Shown here: in pieces, positions 46,848 to 56,119 of the stretch | Layout of the letters: each line of letters begins with the position of its first letter | Position numbering within the stretch: position 1 is the stretch's first letter | NCBI RefSeq assembly: GCF_038050375.1 | Contig: NZ_CP150886.1 | Span: forward strand, 3,203,318 to 3,267,317 | Length of the DNA: 64,000 nucleotides | Direction: 5' to 3' | From: Okeanomitos corallinicola TIOX110 | GTDB lineage: Bacteria > Cyanobacteriota > Cyanobacteriia > Cyanobacteriales > Nostocaceae | Program-made: the position numbers and the translations under genes | The notes under the pieces: generated by a model | Told to the model about the DNA's origin: nothing | What the model saw: only the letters and a program-made list of their open reading frames with translations | Databases searched by the model: none

Positions 46848-48731
46848 ATGGCTGAAGAACTGAGTTTCCAAGGTGATGGAAGTGACCACCTACCACCCCA
46901 AAATATCGAAGCAGAAGAAGCGATTTTGGGGGGTATACTCCTAGATCCAGAAGCCATAGGTAGAATCCGCGATCGCCTCACACCGGAAGCATTTTATATT
47001 AACCCCCATAAAGACATATATCAAGCGGCCTTAACTCTTCATGCCCAAAATAAACCTACAGACTTACTCTCTATTACAAATTGGCTAACCGATAACGATA
47101 AACTTACCCGCATTGGTGGCAGAAACAAACTAGCTACATTAGTAGATCGCACAGTATCAGCAGTTAATATAGATGCCCTAGCAGGGTTAGTCATGGAAAA
47201 ATACCTGCGACGGCAATTAATCAAAGCTGGAAACGAAATCGTACAACTCGGTTATGAAACACAAACCGAACTACCAATAGTCCTAGATCAAGCAGAACAA
47301 AAAGTATTTGGAGTTACCCAAGAAAAACCCCAATCAGGTCTAATTCATATTGCAGATACATTAATCAATGCCTTTCAAGAAATAGAAACTCGTAACCAAG
47401 GCATAGCTTTACCTGGTATTCCCTGCGGTTTTTATGATTTAGATGCCATGACCAGCGGTTTTCAGCGATCTGACCTAATTATCGTCGCTGGCAGACCATC
47501 AATGGGAAAAACAGCATTTTGCTTAAACCTAGCCCATAATATTGCTGCTGGTTATAAACTACCAGTTGCCATGTTCAGTCTAGAAATGTCCAAAGAACAG
47601 CTAGTGCAGAGGCTACTAGCCAGTGAAGCACAAATCGAAAGCGGTTATTTAAGAAGCGGACGCATCAGTCAAACCCAATGGGAACCATTAAGTCGCGCCA
47701 TTGGAATGCTTTCAGAAATGCCAATTTTCATTGAAGACACTCCCAACATTACCGTCACCCAAATGCGGAGTCAAGCGCGAAGACTGCAAGCAGAACAAAA
47801 TACAGAACTAGGATTAATAGTTATAGATTACCTGCAATTAATGGAAGGCGGGGGTGATAATCGCGTACAAGAATTATCAAGAATTACTCGTTCTTTAAAA
47901 GGTCTAGCCCGTGAATTATCAGTACCAGTAATTGCCCTATCACAGTTAAGTCGTGGTGTAGAAGCACGCACCAATAAACGACCAATGTTATCAGATTTAA
48001 GAGAATCTGGTTGTTTAACAGGTGATAGCTTAATCACATTAGCAGATACGGGATTACAAGTGCCAATTAGAGAATTAATAGGTAAATCTGGTTTTGAAGT
48101 GTCGTCACTAAATGAAAACACCATGAAACTAGAAAAAGCAATTGTGAGTAATGCTTTCTCTACAGGTATTAAACCCGTATTTACCTTAAAAACTCGACTA
48201 GGAAGAAAAATTAGGGCAACAGCTAATCACCAATTCCTGACAATTCATGGTTGGAACAGACTTGATAAGTTAAGTTCTAAACAACATATATGTTTACCTG
48301 GATATCTACCTGTTTCGGGTCAACAAACCATGAATTATGCTGAGGTTGCATTACTCGGAAATTTCAGAAGTCGAGAAAGAGCATTAAAAGTTGCTAATAC
48401 TCATGAGTCACTTGCCCTTGCCAACAGTGATGTATATTGGGATGAGATTATGTCAATCATACCAGATGGAGAAGAAGAAGTATTTGACCTAACAGTGCCG
48501 AATTTACACAATTTTGTAGCGAATAACATCATTGTTCACAATTCCATTGAACAAGACGCAGATTTAGTAATTATGCTCTACCGCGATGAATACTACTCAC
48601 CAGACACACCAGATCGGGGAATCGCAGAAGTAATCATAGCTAAACATCGTAACGGACCAACAGGAACTATAAAACTTTTATTTGAACCACAATTCACAAA
48701 ATTTAAAAATTTAGCAAAACCAAATTATTAA
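46848..48731 (+). CDS. dnaB: Replicative DNA helicase DnaB containing a mini-intein
   Basis: DnaB is the hexameric 5'-3' helicase of the replication fork. The precursor is 627 residues; removal of the intein (residues 389-565) leaves a normal 450-residue helicase. N-terminal HLPPQNIEAEEAILGGILLD, Walker A AGRPSMGKTAF, and IVIDYLQLM (Walker B) are intact. I chose the ATG at 46848, which begins MAEELSFQGDG; an upstream in-frame ATG at 46758 lies inside tnpB and within the right end of the IS. The IS may have replaced or altered the native promoter. Confidence 0.92.
   Translation: MAEELSFQGDGSDHLPPQNIEAEEAILGGILLDPEAIGRIRDRLTPEAFYINPHKDIYQAALTLHAQNKPTDLLSITNWLTDNDKLTRIGGRNKLATLVDRTVSAVNIDALAGLVMEKYLRRQLIKAGNEIVQLGYETQTELPIVLDQAEQKVFGVTQEKPQSGLIHIADTLINAFQEIETRNQGIALPGIPCGFYDLDAMTSGFQRSDLIIVAGRPSMGKTAFCLNLAHNIAAGYKLPVAMFSLEMSKEQLVQRLLASEAQIESGYLRSGRISQTQWEPLSRAIGMLSEMPIFIEDTPNITVTQMRSQARRLQAEQNTELGLIVIDYLQLMEGGGDNRVQELSRITRSLKGLARELSVPVIALSQLSRGVEARTNKRPMLSDLRESGCLTGDSLITLADTGLQVPIRELIGKSGFEVSSLNENTMKLEKAIVSNAFSTGIKPVFTLKTRLGRKIRATANHQFLTIHGWNRLDKLSSKQHICLPGYLPVSGQQTMNYAEVALLGNFRSRERALKVANTHESLALANSDVYWDEIMSIIPDGEEEVFDLTVPNLHNFVANNIIVHNSIEQDADLVIMLYRDEYYSPDTPDRGIAEVIIAKHRNGPTGTIKLLFEPQFTKFKNLAKPNY
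48012..48542 (+). other. DnaB mini-intein (177 residues)
   Basis: The insert runs from Cys1 (CLTGDSLITLADTG, block A) through block B (RATANHQFLTIHGW) to block F (EEEVFDLTVPNLHNFVANN) and the C-terminal His-Asn, followed by extein Ser. The preceding extein residues are LSDLRESG. No homing endonuclease domain is present, since blocks B and F are separated by only about 75 residues. It resembles the DnaB intein of Synechocystis, at the same insertion site. All splicing residues seen (Cys1, block B His, penultimate His, Asn, Ser+1) are intact. Confidence 0.92.
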
Positions 48732-48733
48732 TC

Positions 48734-48800
48734 AATAAAGTCTTGTCGTGGTGACAGGTGACAGGTGACAGGTGACAGGTAACAGGTGACAGGTGACAGA
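48734..48800. repeat. Partial MITE relic with heptamer repeats
   Basis: Reverse complement of the 3' part of the 214-bp MITE: ATAAAGTCTTGTCGTGG followed by seven GTGACAG/GTAACAG heptamers. The inverted terminus itself is lost. Confidence 0.65.
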
Positions 48801-49225
48801 TTCGAAAGTCTTTTTGTGTCTAAGCTTCATCATCTGTTGCTATAATCCAAAATCCTCTCACCTTACCATCAAGACAATTTTTCATATATAGTTAAGTTAG
48901 CTAAATTTAATAAGTTTAATCGCTAAAGGTATAAACTTGGTATTTATGTACTTGAACGGTAAATTATATTTTACGGTTACATAAAAAATCATTGTTTGAT
49001 AGTCTACTGATATATCAAATATCCTGACTGCTAAATTTTTATTAGTAGCAATATTTTTTGTCTGTAATCTGTAATTTTAATACAATTAAAAATGCAACAA
49101 CAAGCAAAATGCACACTTATTCCCTTACTAAGTGTAATTTTAGATACCAATTAAAACTGAATATATACTACACGTAGAAAATTTTAGGAAAATGTAATCA
49201 ATAATTTTGGTGAAAAATCGGGATT
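48801..49225. other. Intergenic region before the second AAA gene
   Basis: AT-rich, no gene or clear promoter. I see nothing else of note. Confidence 0.4.
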
Positions 49226-50593
49226 ATGGCTATCAAGCAAAATAAGACTACGAGGAAACGGGGTGTACTTCTTTCTACCAGAGGACTACAGCGCTTACAA
49301 AAAGCAATTTCATTGTGGGAAGAAAAAGAAAACCAAGGCCATCACTTAACTTTAGAACAGCTATCCCAACACACAAATGTTTCTGCTAAAACTATCAGTA
49401 GACTATGGTCAGCAAACAAAGGTGTAGACCAAAAAACTCTTAAATTATGCTTTAACGCCTTTAATTTAGAACTTAATCGTGAAGATTATATCTTCCTCAA
49501 GGAAGAAAATGAGGAGGAAATATTAAATACTATCTCAACTATCTCCAAGAATTTAGATATACAAACGAAAATTAACTCTCCATGGTTATATCCAGATGGT
49601 CCAGTACCCTTAGATTCGCCTTTATATATTGAGCGTCTACCGATAGAAGAATTAATTTATCGAGAAGTTATGCAACCGGGCTGTATAGTTCGCATCCAGT
49701 CGCCTAGACAGATGGGAAAGACTTCTTTGATACTACGTCTGTTAGCCTTTGCCAGTACACAAGGGTATCGCACTGTAAATTTAAGTTTCACCTACATTGA
49801 TTATCATTGTTTAACTAACTTAAATAAGCTATTGCGTTGTATTTGCTGTCAAATTGCCACAAAACTGGGAATTGAGCCGAATATTGATGATTATTGGCGT
49901 GAAGAAATTGGTTATAAGTTAACCTGTAGCTTTTACTTACAAGAGTATATTCTCAAACAGGTCAATAGACCCATAGTTTTAGTATTAAGTGAAGTAGACC
50001 ATTTTTTTGAGTATCCCCATATTGCCCAGGAATTTTTTGCCTTGTTATATTCATGGTGTGAGGAGGCTAGACAAAACTATTTATGGCAAAAATTGAGGTT
50101 GGTAGTAGCTTATTCCACGGAACAATTTGTTTCTTTAAATATCAACCACTCTCCACTGAATATTGGTCTACCTATTCAACTAAAAGACTTTACTCAGGAA
50201 CAAGTAGAAGAATTAGCTAGACGATATCAGCTACAGTGGGATACTGGTAAAGAATCAGTTTTGTTAATGTCTTTGATTGGCGGTCATCCAGCCATGATAC
50301 AAATAGCATTATATCATCTTAGTTACGAAACCATTACTTTACCAAAATTGATCGAAGAAGCGATCGCTCATGGTGGTATTTATCGTCATCACTTACAACA
50401 ACATTGGGTAAAACTACAATCACATCCTGATTTAATCAAAACTTATGCTGAGGTTGTTGCCACTAAAGAGAGTGTTTTTATTGATCCTATTCATGCTTAT
50501 AAATTGGAGAATTTAGGATTAATTACCTTTAGAGGTGATCGCGTCTTACCCCGTTGCCAACTCTATCGTGCTTATTTTTCCAAGCAATTCTAA
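49226..50593 (+). CDS. AAA ATPase with N-terminal HTH domain
   Basis: The 455-residue protein is a paralogue of the one at 9621-11045. Its N-terminal ~90 residues differ and form an HTH-like domain (LTLEQLSQHTNVSAKTISRLW, an XRE/lambda-repressor-style recognition pattern). The ATPase part has Walker A SPRQMGKTSL near residues 160-170 and a Walker B position PIVLVLSEVDHFF in which the usual Asp-Asp is Ser-Glu. The C-terminal winged part ends HAYKLENLGLITF. It may be a DNA-binding regulator or a signalling ATPase. It is convergent with the patatin gene. Confidence 0.75.
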   Translation: MAIKQNKTTRKRGVLLSTRGLQRLQKAISLWEEKENQGHHLTLEQLSQHTNVSAKTISRLWSANKGVDQKTLKLCFNAFNLELNREDYIFLKEENEEEILNTISTISKNLDIQTKINSPWLYPDGPVPLDSPLYIERLPIEELIYREVMQPGCIVRIQSPRQMGKTSLILRLLAFASTQGYRTVNLSFTYIDYHCLTNLNKLLRCICCQIATKLGIEPNIDDYWREEIGYKLTCSFYLQEYILKQVNRPIVLVLSEVDHFFEYPHIAQEFFALLYSWCEEARQNYLWQKLRLVVAYSTEQFVSLNINHSPLNIGLPIQLKDFTQEQVEELARRYQLQWDTGKESVLLMSLIGGHPAMIQIALYHLSYETITLPKLIEEAIAHGGIYRHHLQQHWVKLQSHPDLIKTYAEVVATKESVFIDPIHAYKLENLGLITFRGDRVLPRCQLYRAYFSKQF

Positions 50594-50659
50594 AACTTGT
50601 AGAAGTTAAGGAATTACTATCTTTGAAAAGTAGCACACAGGAAAAATATTGAACAAGGT

Positions 50660-50690
50660 TTTGGATATATTTAGCAAGCCCTAATTATTC
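50660..50690. repeat. Solo MITE end
   Basis: TTAGCAAGCCCTA near 50669-50681 matches one terminal inverted repeat of the MITE family; no second end is nearby. It may be a relic or chance. Confidence 0.35.
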
Positions 50691-50706
50691 CTAAACCTGC
50701 CAGAAT

Positions 50707-52698
50707 TTACTCCAACAAAAGACTACACAAATCATCTATTTGTCGGCTGTTTTTAGAAATCATTTGCTGGGCTATAGTTTGTAGCTGACGAGTATTTTGT
50801 AATTTTGTATTGTCTATTTCTTCTAATTTCCCATCCAAAAATGTTTGGAACCGATAATAAGAACTTTTAGCTGTGTTATCACTAGGTTCAAATAACCTTT
50901 CTAACTCCCCGGATACCACTTCACTACCACCATCAAACATAATATTTAAAAGAGGTCTTCCCCATTGTAAAAGCCCCCAATTTTTAACTTCGTTATAAGG
51001 ATAAACAGTTGTTAACGAACCTGTACCCAAAGAAACTACTACAATATCCTCCGTATTCAGAACCCTATTTCCCGCTTTTTTACTACTAAGTTGTGCTTCC
51101 AAAATAGCTAAATGGGCAGGATTATTAGCAAAAACGCCACCATCAACTAAAGTATAGAAACCATTAGTATTATGGGAAGTAACAATACGATGGGGAGGAA
51201 AATAAGTAGGAGTAGCACTCGTTGCCAATGCTGCATCTAGAAGTGAAAAACCCCCAGATAAATTCCGAAACTTTTTAGATTCTATTTGTTGTTTTTCCTG
51301 TTTATTAGTAAAAAATATGGGAATTCGCTGCTCAATATCATAACTAGTAACAAACACCTCTTTAAGATTATTCTCCAACAGAGATTTACCAAAATATTGC
51401 TTTAAAATATCTTCTCTGCTTGTAGAAGCATACTTAGGTTGGAAGAAAATATCCTCCAGGGGACCTAATAATTTTTCAAATAATGGTTCATAAAATATCT
51501 CCACTCCATACTCAACAAATAGATGGACAAGATCCTCCGCACTATATTCTGCCAGAGATAAATGATCACCAGAAATTGACTTAGGTTTTGTTAAACCCAG
51601 TGCTAAAATTCCACCACTGGAAGTACCAGAAATTAAATCAAACAAACTAAATATTGGTTTTTGTGTACGTTTTTCAATTTCTGCTAATAACATTGCAGGA
51701 ATAATACCGCGAATACCACCGCCATCAATGGCAAGGATTTTACATTTAGATTTAGCTGTTGTATTCATAGTTTCCTGGGATTCCTCAATTAATGTTTGTT
51801 TGACTTGAATATTGACAGCGACTTGAGTTTGATCTTTTTTTGCTTCTGCTTGTGATTGGGGAGATATCAGAGTTTCTGTAATCCCCGATTTTTCATGATC
51901 TGTTTCTGACTGTGGTGTTTCCTCCTCTATGCTGCCAGAAATGCTTGTATTTATATTGTCTATAACTTCCGTTTCTGTATCACTTTGATCCGATGATTCA
52001 TTGATAAATGGTATTCCCGCTAAATCCCAACTAGGATCACCATGTAAACTGCCTTGATAGGAACTTCCCACCAAGTTTTTCACAGTTTTGCCTTCACCTT
52101 CATCTAATTTCCAATAAGCGACTAGTCCTTCTTCATCTCCAATAATTAGTCCAGAATGAAGACTATGAATTTGTGCTGGAGTACAGGCACAATCCCAAAT
52201 ACTAATATGAGCTAATTGTCCTTTAAAATAAATATTATTATGTAGAGTCGCTCCCAAAGTTATAGGACTTGTGGCTTTATTTAAGGAAGAACCTTGGAAA
52301 AACTCCAGATATTCATTCCCATCTAGATATACAGTCAACTCACCCTCATTAAAAATAATAGCGAAAAAGTGCCATTGATTAGCAATTAACTCTCTATTAC
52401 CAAGAGTTTTAATATACTTTATTAATTTTTCATCAATGTAAATATCTAAATTTCCTACTTCATTAATACCAAATTCAAAATTATCACTGTATCTATCAGA
52501 AGAACGAGCAAAGAATACATTACGTGTTCCATAAGTAGTGGCATTGCTTGTCAGTTCATGGGGATTTATCCATCCTGAAACTGTAAAAGTTTTACTACCA
52601 TGAGATAAAGCACCACTAACATCATTTCTGCCAAAATCTATATAATCATCTTGGCCATCAAATGTCACAACGAATTGCTCAATTACTTTATTTGCCAC
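50707..52698 (-). CDS. Patatin-like phospholipase fused to an N-terminal LamG domain
   Basis: The 663-residue protein has a concanavalin/LamG-like domain (~1-225: VTFDGQDDYIDFG, GWINPHELT, LVAYWKLDEGEG), a ~90-residue Ser/Glu/Thr-rich linker, and a patatin domain (~316-570). The patatin part has the oxyanion motif GGGIRG, the nucleophile motif ISGTSSGGILALG (catalytic Ser) and the catalytic Asp in VDGGVFANNPA, so the Ser-Asp dyad is intact. It should hydrolyse membrane acyl-lipids, with the LamG part binding glycans or protein. No signal peptide is seen. Linkage to a defence signalling system is possible but no cyclase is adjacent. Confidence 0.85.
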   Translation of the reverse strand: MANKVIEQFVVTFDGQDDYIDFGRNDVSGALSHGSKTFTVSGWINPHELTSNATTYGTRNVFFARSSDRYSDNFEFGINEVGNLDIYIDEKLIKYIKTLGNRELIANQWHFFAIIFNEGELTVYLDGNEYLEFFQGSSLNKATSPITLGATLHNNIYFKGQLAHISIWDCACTPAQIHSLHSGLIIGDEEGLVAYWKLDEGEGKTVKNLVGSSYQGSLHGDPSWDLAGIPFINESSDQSDTETEVIDNINTSISGSIEEETPQSETDHEKSGITETLISPQSQAEAKKDQTQVAVNIQVKQTLIEESQETMNTTAKSKCKILAIDGGGIRGIIPAMLLAEIEKRTQKPIFSLFDLISGTSSGGILALGLTKPKSISGDHLSLAEYSAEDLVHLFVEYGVEIFYEPLFEKLLGPLEDIFFQPKYASTSREDILKQYFGKSLLENNLKEVFVTSYDIEQRIPIFFTNKQEKQQIESKKFRNLSGGFSLLDAALATSATPTYFPPHRIVTSHNTNGFYTLVDGGVFANNPAHLAILEAQLSSKKAGNRVLNTEDIVVVSLGTGSLTTVYPYNEVKNWGLLQWGRPLLNIMFDGGSEVVSGELERLFEPSDNTAKSSYYRFQTFLDGKLEEIDNTKLQNTRQLQTIAQQMISKNSRQIDDLCSLLLE

Positions 52699-53511
52699 GA
52701 AATTTATATCTCCAAATTATTAAGTTAATGCACGAAAATAAATGTATATCTGTAAATACGTTTTGGTGAAGAAGTTTGTTCTTGAATATCACAAGGTTAG
52801 AGATAATCAACTTACTGCGATCGTTTCTCGTTTCAACTTCAAACATCCTCTGACGATTGACATAGCCGACTCTTTGCTTAAATTAACAATCATCTGTAAC
52901 TATTATGTTCTCACACTATGCCATAAATTCCTATCATTACCCATTCACAGGCTAAAATATTAGAGAATAGTTTTGGTTTAGAGAATAGTTTTGGTTTGAG
53001 TGTTGATAAAATTAACCCATTTTTAAGCTAATAGTATCGTAAGCATAAGCCATTGTAAGCTACTGTAGCCAAAAAATTAGAATAATTAATTATTTTTACC
53101 ATTTTTACACCAATGTTTAGATTATTTAATCTAAATAGTTAAACTCCAGTATTTATGCAAATTTCTTAATTATTCACTTAAATGTTTTAAATGTTTTAAA
53201 TCTCCTCAAGAATGAGGAATCCTATTTTTTTTGAAAAAACCTCTTGCTTTTGAAGACTTTATGATTCATTTATATCCAGCCTGGGGAGATTTTTCCTGAG
53301 AATCCCTATTTACAGAGTCTTATGAATAGTCATAATTGAGAATGTCTGATAAATTTATATTATTGCCAGACTTAATGCTATAGTGCTACCAAAATCCAAC
53401 ATCACAATATGGCAATGGTACTAATGGCAAACAATTTTTTTTGCAATCCGAAATAAGCTGCTTTCTCAGATAAAAGTATAAAAGTAATATTCATTTCACA
53501 GGTTAACTTAC
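52699..53511. other. Long intergenic region upstream of the dioxygenase
   Basis: No convincing gene; a 73-residue frame at 52742-52963 lacks family features. An 18-base unit is repeated twice in tandem at 52962-52997. The 200 bases before the dioxygenase ATG are AT-rich and probably contain its promoter. Confidence 0.45.
52962..52997. repeat. Two-copy 18-base tandem repeat
   Basis: AGAGAATAGTTTTGGTTT occurs twice in perfect tandem. Confidence 0.85.
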
Positions 53512-54330
53512 ATGGAGAAAAACGTGGAAATAACAAAAGAGCAAATAGAAGATTACAGAGAAACTGGACTACTATTTATCCCAGAACTATTCTCGACAAA
53601 AGAAGTTGCGGAAATGCAAGCTGCTGTTGAAGATTTGAGTAAACAAGATATACCAGGGCGCATTTTAGAAAAAGATAAAAAAACAGTACGCGCCCTACAT
53701 GGATGTCATAACAACTCAGAAATTTTTGATTCCTTGATTCGACATCCTAGCCTCTTGGCATCTGCTTGTGAGATGCTCAATAGCGATGTTTATATTTACC
53801 AATTTAAAGTCAACCTGAAAGCAGCTTTTAGTGGCGATGTATGGCCATGGCATCAAGACTATGTATTTTGGGATGAGGAAGATGGGATGCCATCCCCCAA
53901 AGCCTTGAATGTTGCTGTATTTTTAGATGAATGTAACGAGTTTAATGGTCCAATGTATTTTATTCCTGGTTCTCATCAACAGAGCCTGATTCATTTAGGA
54001 CAAAAAGACTCCTCAGAAATACCAAATAACTGGGAATCAAATGTTAGTGCTGCTCTCAAATACTCCCTGGATAACAATACTATAGCCAAGCTCACTCATA
54101 AAAAAGGTATAGTTGCACCAAAAGGACCCGCTGGTTCTGTCTTATTTTTTCACAGTAATTTAGTACACGGATCAGCACCTAATATTTCTCCTTACCCTCG
54201 GAGACTACTGATAATTACCTATAACAGCATCAACAACATACCAAGTTTTAAGGGAAAACCCAGACCAGAATTCTTAGTTAGCCGCGATCACACACCACTA
54301 AAACCTCTACGGGGCAAAGTCCTGATTTAA
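53512..54330 (+). CDS. Phytanoyl-CoA dioxygenase (PhyH/EctD) family hydroxylase
   Basis: The 272-residue protein is an Fe(II)/2-oxoglutarate dioxygenase. The metal triad is visible: His114-x-Asp116 in WPWHQDYVFWDEEDG and His219 in FFHSNLVHGSAPN; the Arg in YPRRLLIITYN should bind 2-oxoglutarate. GPMYFIPGSHQQS is also family-typical. It lies upstream of hphB on the same strand, so it probably belongs to the peptide cluster. It could hydroxylate an amino acid such as homo-Tyr, or tailor the peptide, but the 714-base gap to hphB means this is inference. Confidence 0.85.
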   Translation: MEKNVEITKEQIEDYRETGLLFIPELFSTKEVAEMQAAVEDLSKQDIPGRILEKDKKTVRALHGCHNNSEIFDSLIRHPSLLASACEMLNSDVYIYQFKVNLKAAFSGDVWPWHQDYVFWDEEDGMPSPKALNVAVFLDECNEFNGPMYFIPGSHQQSLIHLGQKDSSEIPNNWESNVSAALKYSLDNNTIAKLTHKKGIVAPKGPAGSVLFFHSNLVHGSAPNISPYPRRLLIITYNSINNIPSFKGKPRPEFLVSRDHTPLKPLRGKVLI

Positions 54331-54358
54331 GTAGAGTTTGCGAAATAATGAAGCTGAT

Positions 54359-54379
54359 CCCACTCCTTTTAGGTGTGGG
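54359..54379 (+). terminator. Hairpin after the dioxygenase gene
   Basis: CCCACTCC / GGTGTGGG arms with one mismatch and a TTTTA loop, followed by TTTCTC. It also resembles an IS200/IS605 end hairpin, so an IS relic is the alternative reading. Confidence 0.5.
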
Positions 54380-55044
54380 TTTCTCGCCGCCCTTGATAAA
54401 AAACCTTATCTGTTGATGCCCCAAAATAAAAACATTCAGAGCATAATAAGTATTATTTAATCAAGCTTTAAATTGAACTTAAAGATATCATAATTCAGAA
54501 GTCAGAAGATTTGACCAAAAAGTTCAGTTTAATTTCCAAAAATAGTAAATCCTGTTGTTCAATTTAATTAAGAGAACTAGATATTAAATATCTTAACTGT
54601 CCAAATAATTATTTCTTAAAATTATCTTAATTTTTATGAAATAAACTTTGCTAAGTAAACAGAGAACCCGTAAAAAATAAGTAAATTTTTGCCGATTCAA
54701 ATTATATAACATACCATAAATCAGAGATTACAAACTGCCAAAGTCAGAATTTCTGAATCTTAGATTTCCTGATTTGTATGACTATATCCCTTTTTTGGCG
54801 GTTATTTCATGCTCAAATTTCGCTCATTTTGACACAGACTTGGGATTAAACCACAGTGTGGACACAAAAAACTTTTTTAGCACGCATTCCGACCTTAAAT
54901 ATCCTAAATGTTGTTGCTTTTTTTCAATCAAGATGAGACTATTTATAGGAAAAAATTAAAATCTTATTAATTATGTCTGATGTCTGGTGCTAAAAATAAA
55001 ATTCAGAGGGATTAAACCTAATTAATTAACCAAGACTAAAAAAT
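54380..55044. other. Intergenic region upstream of hphB
   Basis: AT-rich, no gene. A 61-residue frame at 54774-54959 has no protein features. It presumably carries the promoter of the hphB-hphCD unit; I can assign no boxes with confidence. Confidence 0.4.
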
Positions 55045-56097
55045 ATGAGGTCTATAGACAACCCAATCTATCGCATAGTTGCCATCCCCGGTGAAGGAAT
55101 TGGCCCAGAAGTTGTAGAAGCTGCTGTGAGAATTCTGCAACAAGTAGCCAAACTGGAAGGATTTACCATCCAAGTAAATTATGCTTGGCTGGGTGTAACA
55201 GCCTTAGAAAAATTTGGTAGTTACTTTCCTCAAGCCACAATAGAGCTATGCAATGGAGCGGATGGAATTTTATTTGGTGCAGTTACTCAGGGCGGCCTGC
55301 TAGAACTAAGAAAACATTACGACTTTTTTTGCAATCTGCGGCCGATTCGGATTATAGATAGCCTGTTGCATAAATCCAGCCTCCGACCAGAAAAAGTTCA
55401 AGGTTTAGATATCCTCATCATTCGAGAATTGGTCAGTGGGATATATTTTGGTCATGCTGGACGTTCTCAGGATGAAACAGGAGAGTATGGCTACCATACC
55501 ATGATCTATTACGATCAAGAGATTAGGCGAATCGCGCGTCAGGCATTGCAAAAAGCTCAACAGCGGCGGGGATTACTCACCATAGCCCATAAAGAAAACG
55601 CCCTACCTCATTTACCCTGGACTCGTCTAGTCCAAGAAGAAGCCAGAGAATTTCCAGGTGTGATTGTAGAACCAATGTTAGTAGATAACTTAGCTATGCA
55701 AATGGTAATCAATCCCCAAAGATTTGATGTAATTTTGGCAGGTAATCTATTTGGGGATATTCTTAGTGATATTGGTGGAGCTTTAGTGGGATCTTTGGGT
55801 TTACTAGGATCAGCCAGTTTGAATGCCGATGGATTTGGATTATACGAAGCCATTCATGGTACAGCCCCAGATATTGCCGGTCAAGGCATAGCTAACCCCT
55901 TGGGAACACTGGGAGCTTGTGTTTTAATGCTAGAACAGTGGGGAGAAATGGGGGCAGCCCAAAGAATTACGACAGCACAAGAGCGAGTTTTAGCCCAAGG
56001 ATATCGGACAGCGGATTTGTCTCCCCAAGGAGTAGAAAAATTAGTTAATACTGAAACATTAATTAAACTTTTATTAGCCGAAATTACCAAAGATTAA
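55045..56097 (+). CDS. hphB: HphB, 3-isopropylmalate dehydrogenase-like homoamino-acid enzyme
   Basis: The 350-residue protein belongs to the LeuB family: AIPGEGIGPEVVEAAV, the Arg-rich NLRPIR substrate loop, GDILSDIGGALVGSLG metal-binding Asp and HGTAPDIAGQG NAD-binding loop. The substrate-side segment reads RELVSGIYFG instead of LeuB's RELTGGIYFG, a difference expected if the substrate is a benzyl-type malate rather than isopropylmalate. Position next to a fused LeuD-LeuC protein and an anabaenopeptin-type synthetase supports the homo-Phe/homo-Tyr pathway: oxidative decarboxylation of 3-benzylmalate to the 2-oxo acid. A plain leuB is the alternative. Confidence 0.85.
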   Translation: MRSIDNPIYRIVAIPGEGIGPEVVEAAVRILQQVAKLEGFTIQVNYAWLGVTALEKFGSYFPQATIELCNGADGILFGAVTQGGLLELRKHYDFFCNLRPIRIIDSLLHKSSLRPEKVQGLDILIIRELVSGIYFGHAGRSQDETGEYGYHTMIYYDQEIRRIARQALQKAQQRRGLLTIAHKENALPHLPWTRLVQEEAREFPGVIVEPMLVDNLAMQMVINPQRFDVILAGNLFGDILSDIGGALVGSLGLLGSASLNADGFGLYEAIHGTAPDIAGQGIANPLGTLGACVLMLEQWGEMGAAQRITTAQERVLAQGYRTADLSPQGVEKLVNTETLIKLLLAEITKD

Positions 56098-56119
56098 CAT
56101 TTTTAATAAGGAGAAATTC

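Noticed and set aside
52742-52963. 73-residue plus-strand frame before the dioxygenase
   Set aside because: No motif, no ribosome-binding site, biased AT-rich content; probably chance.
54774-54959. 61-residue frame upstream of hphB
   Set aside because: Cys/Phe-rich random-looking translation without a start signal.
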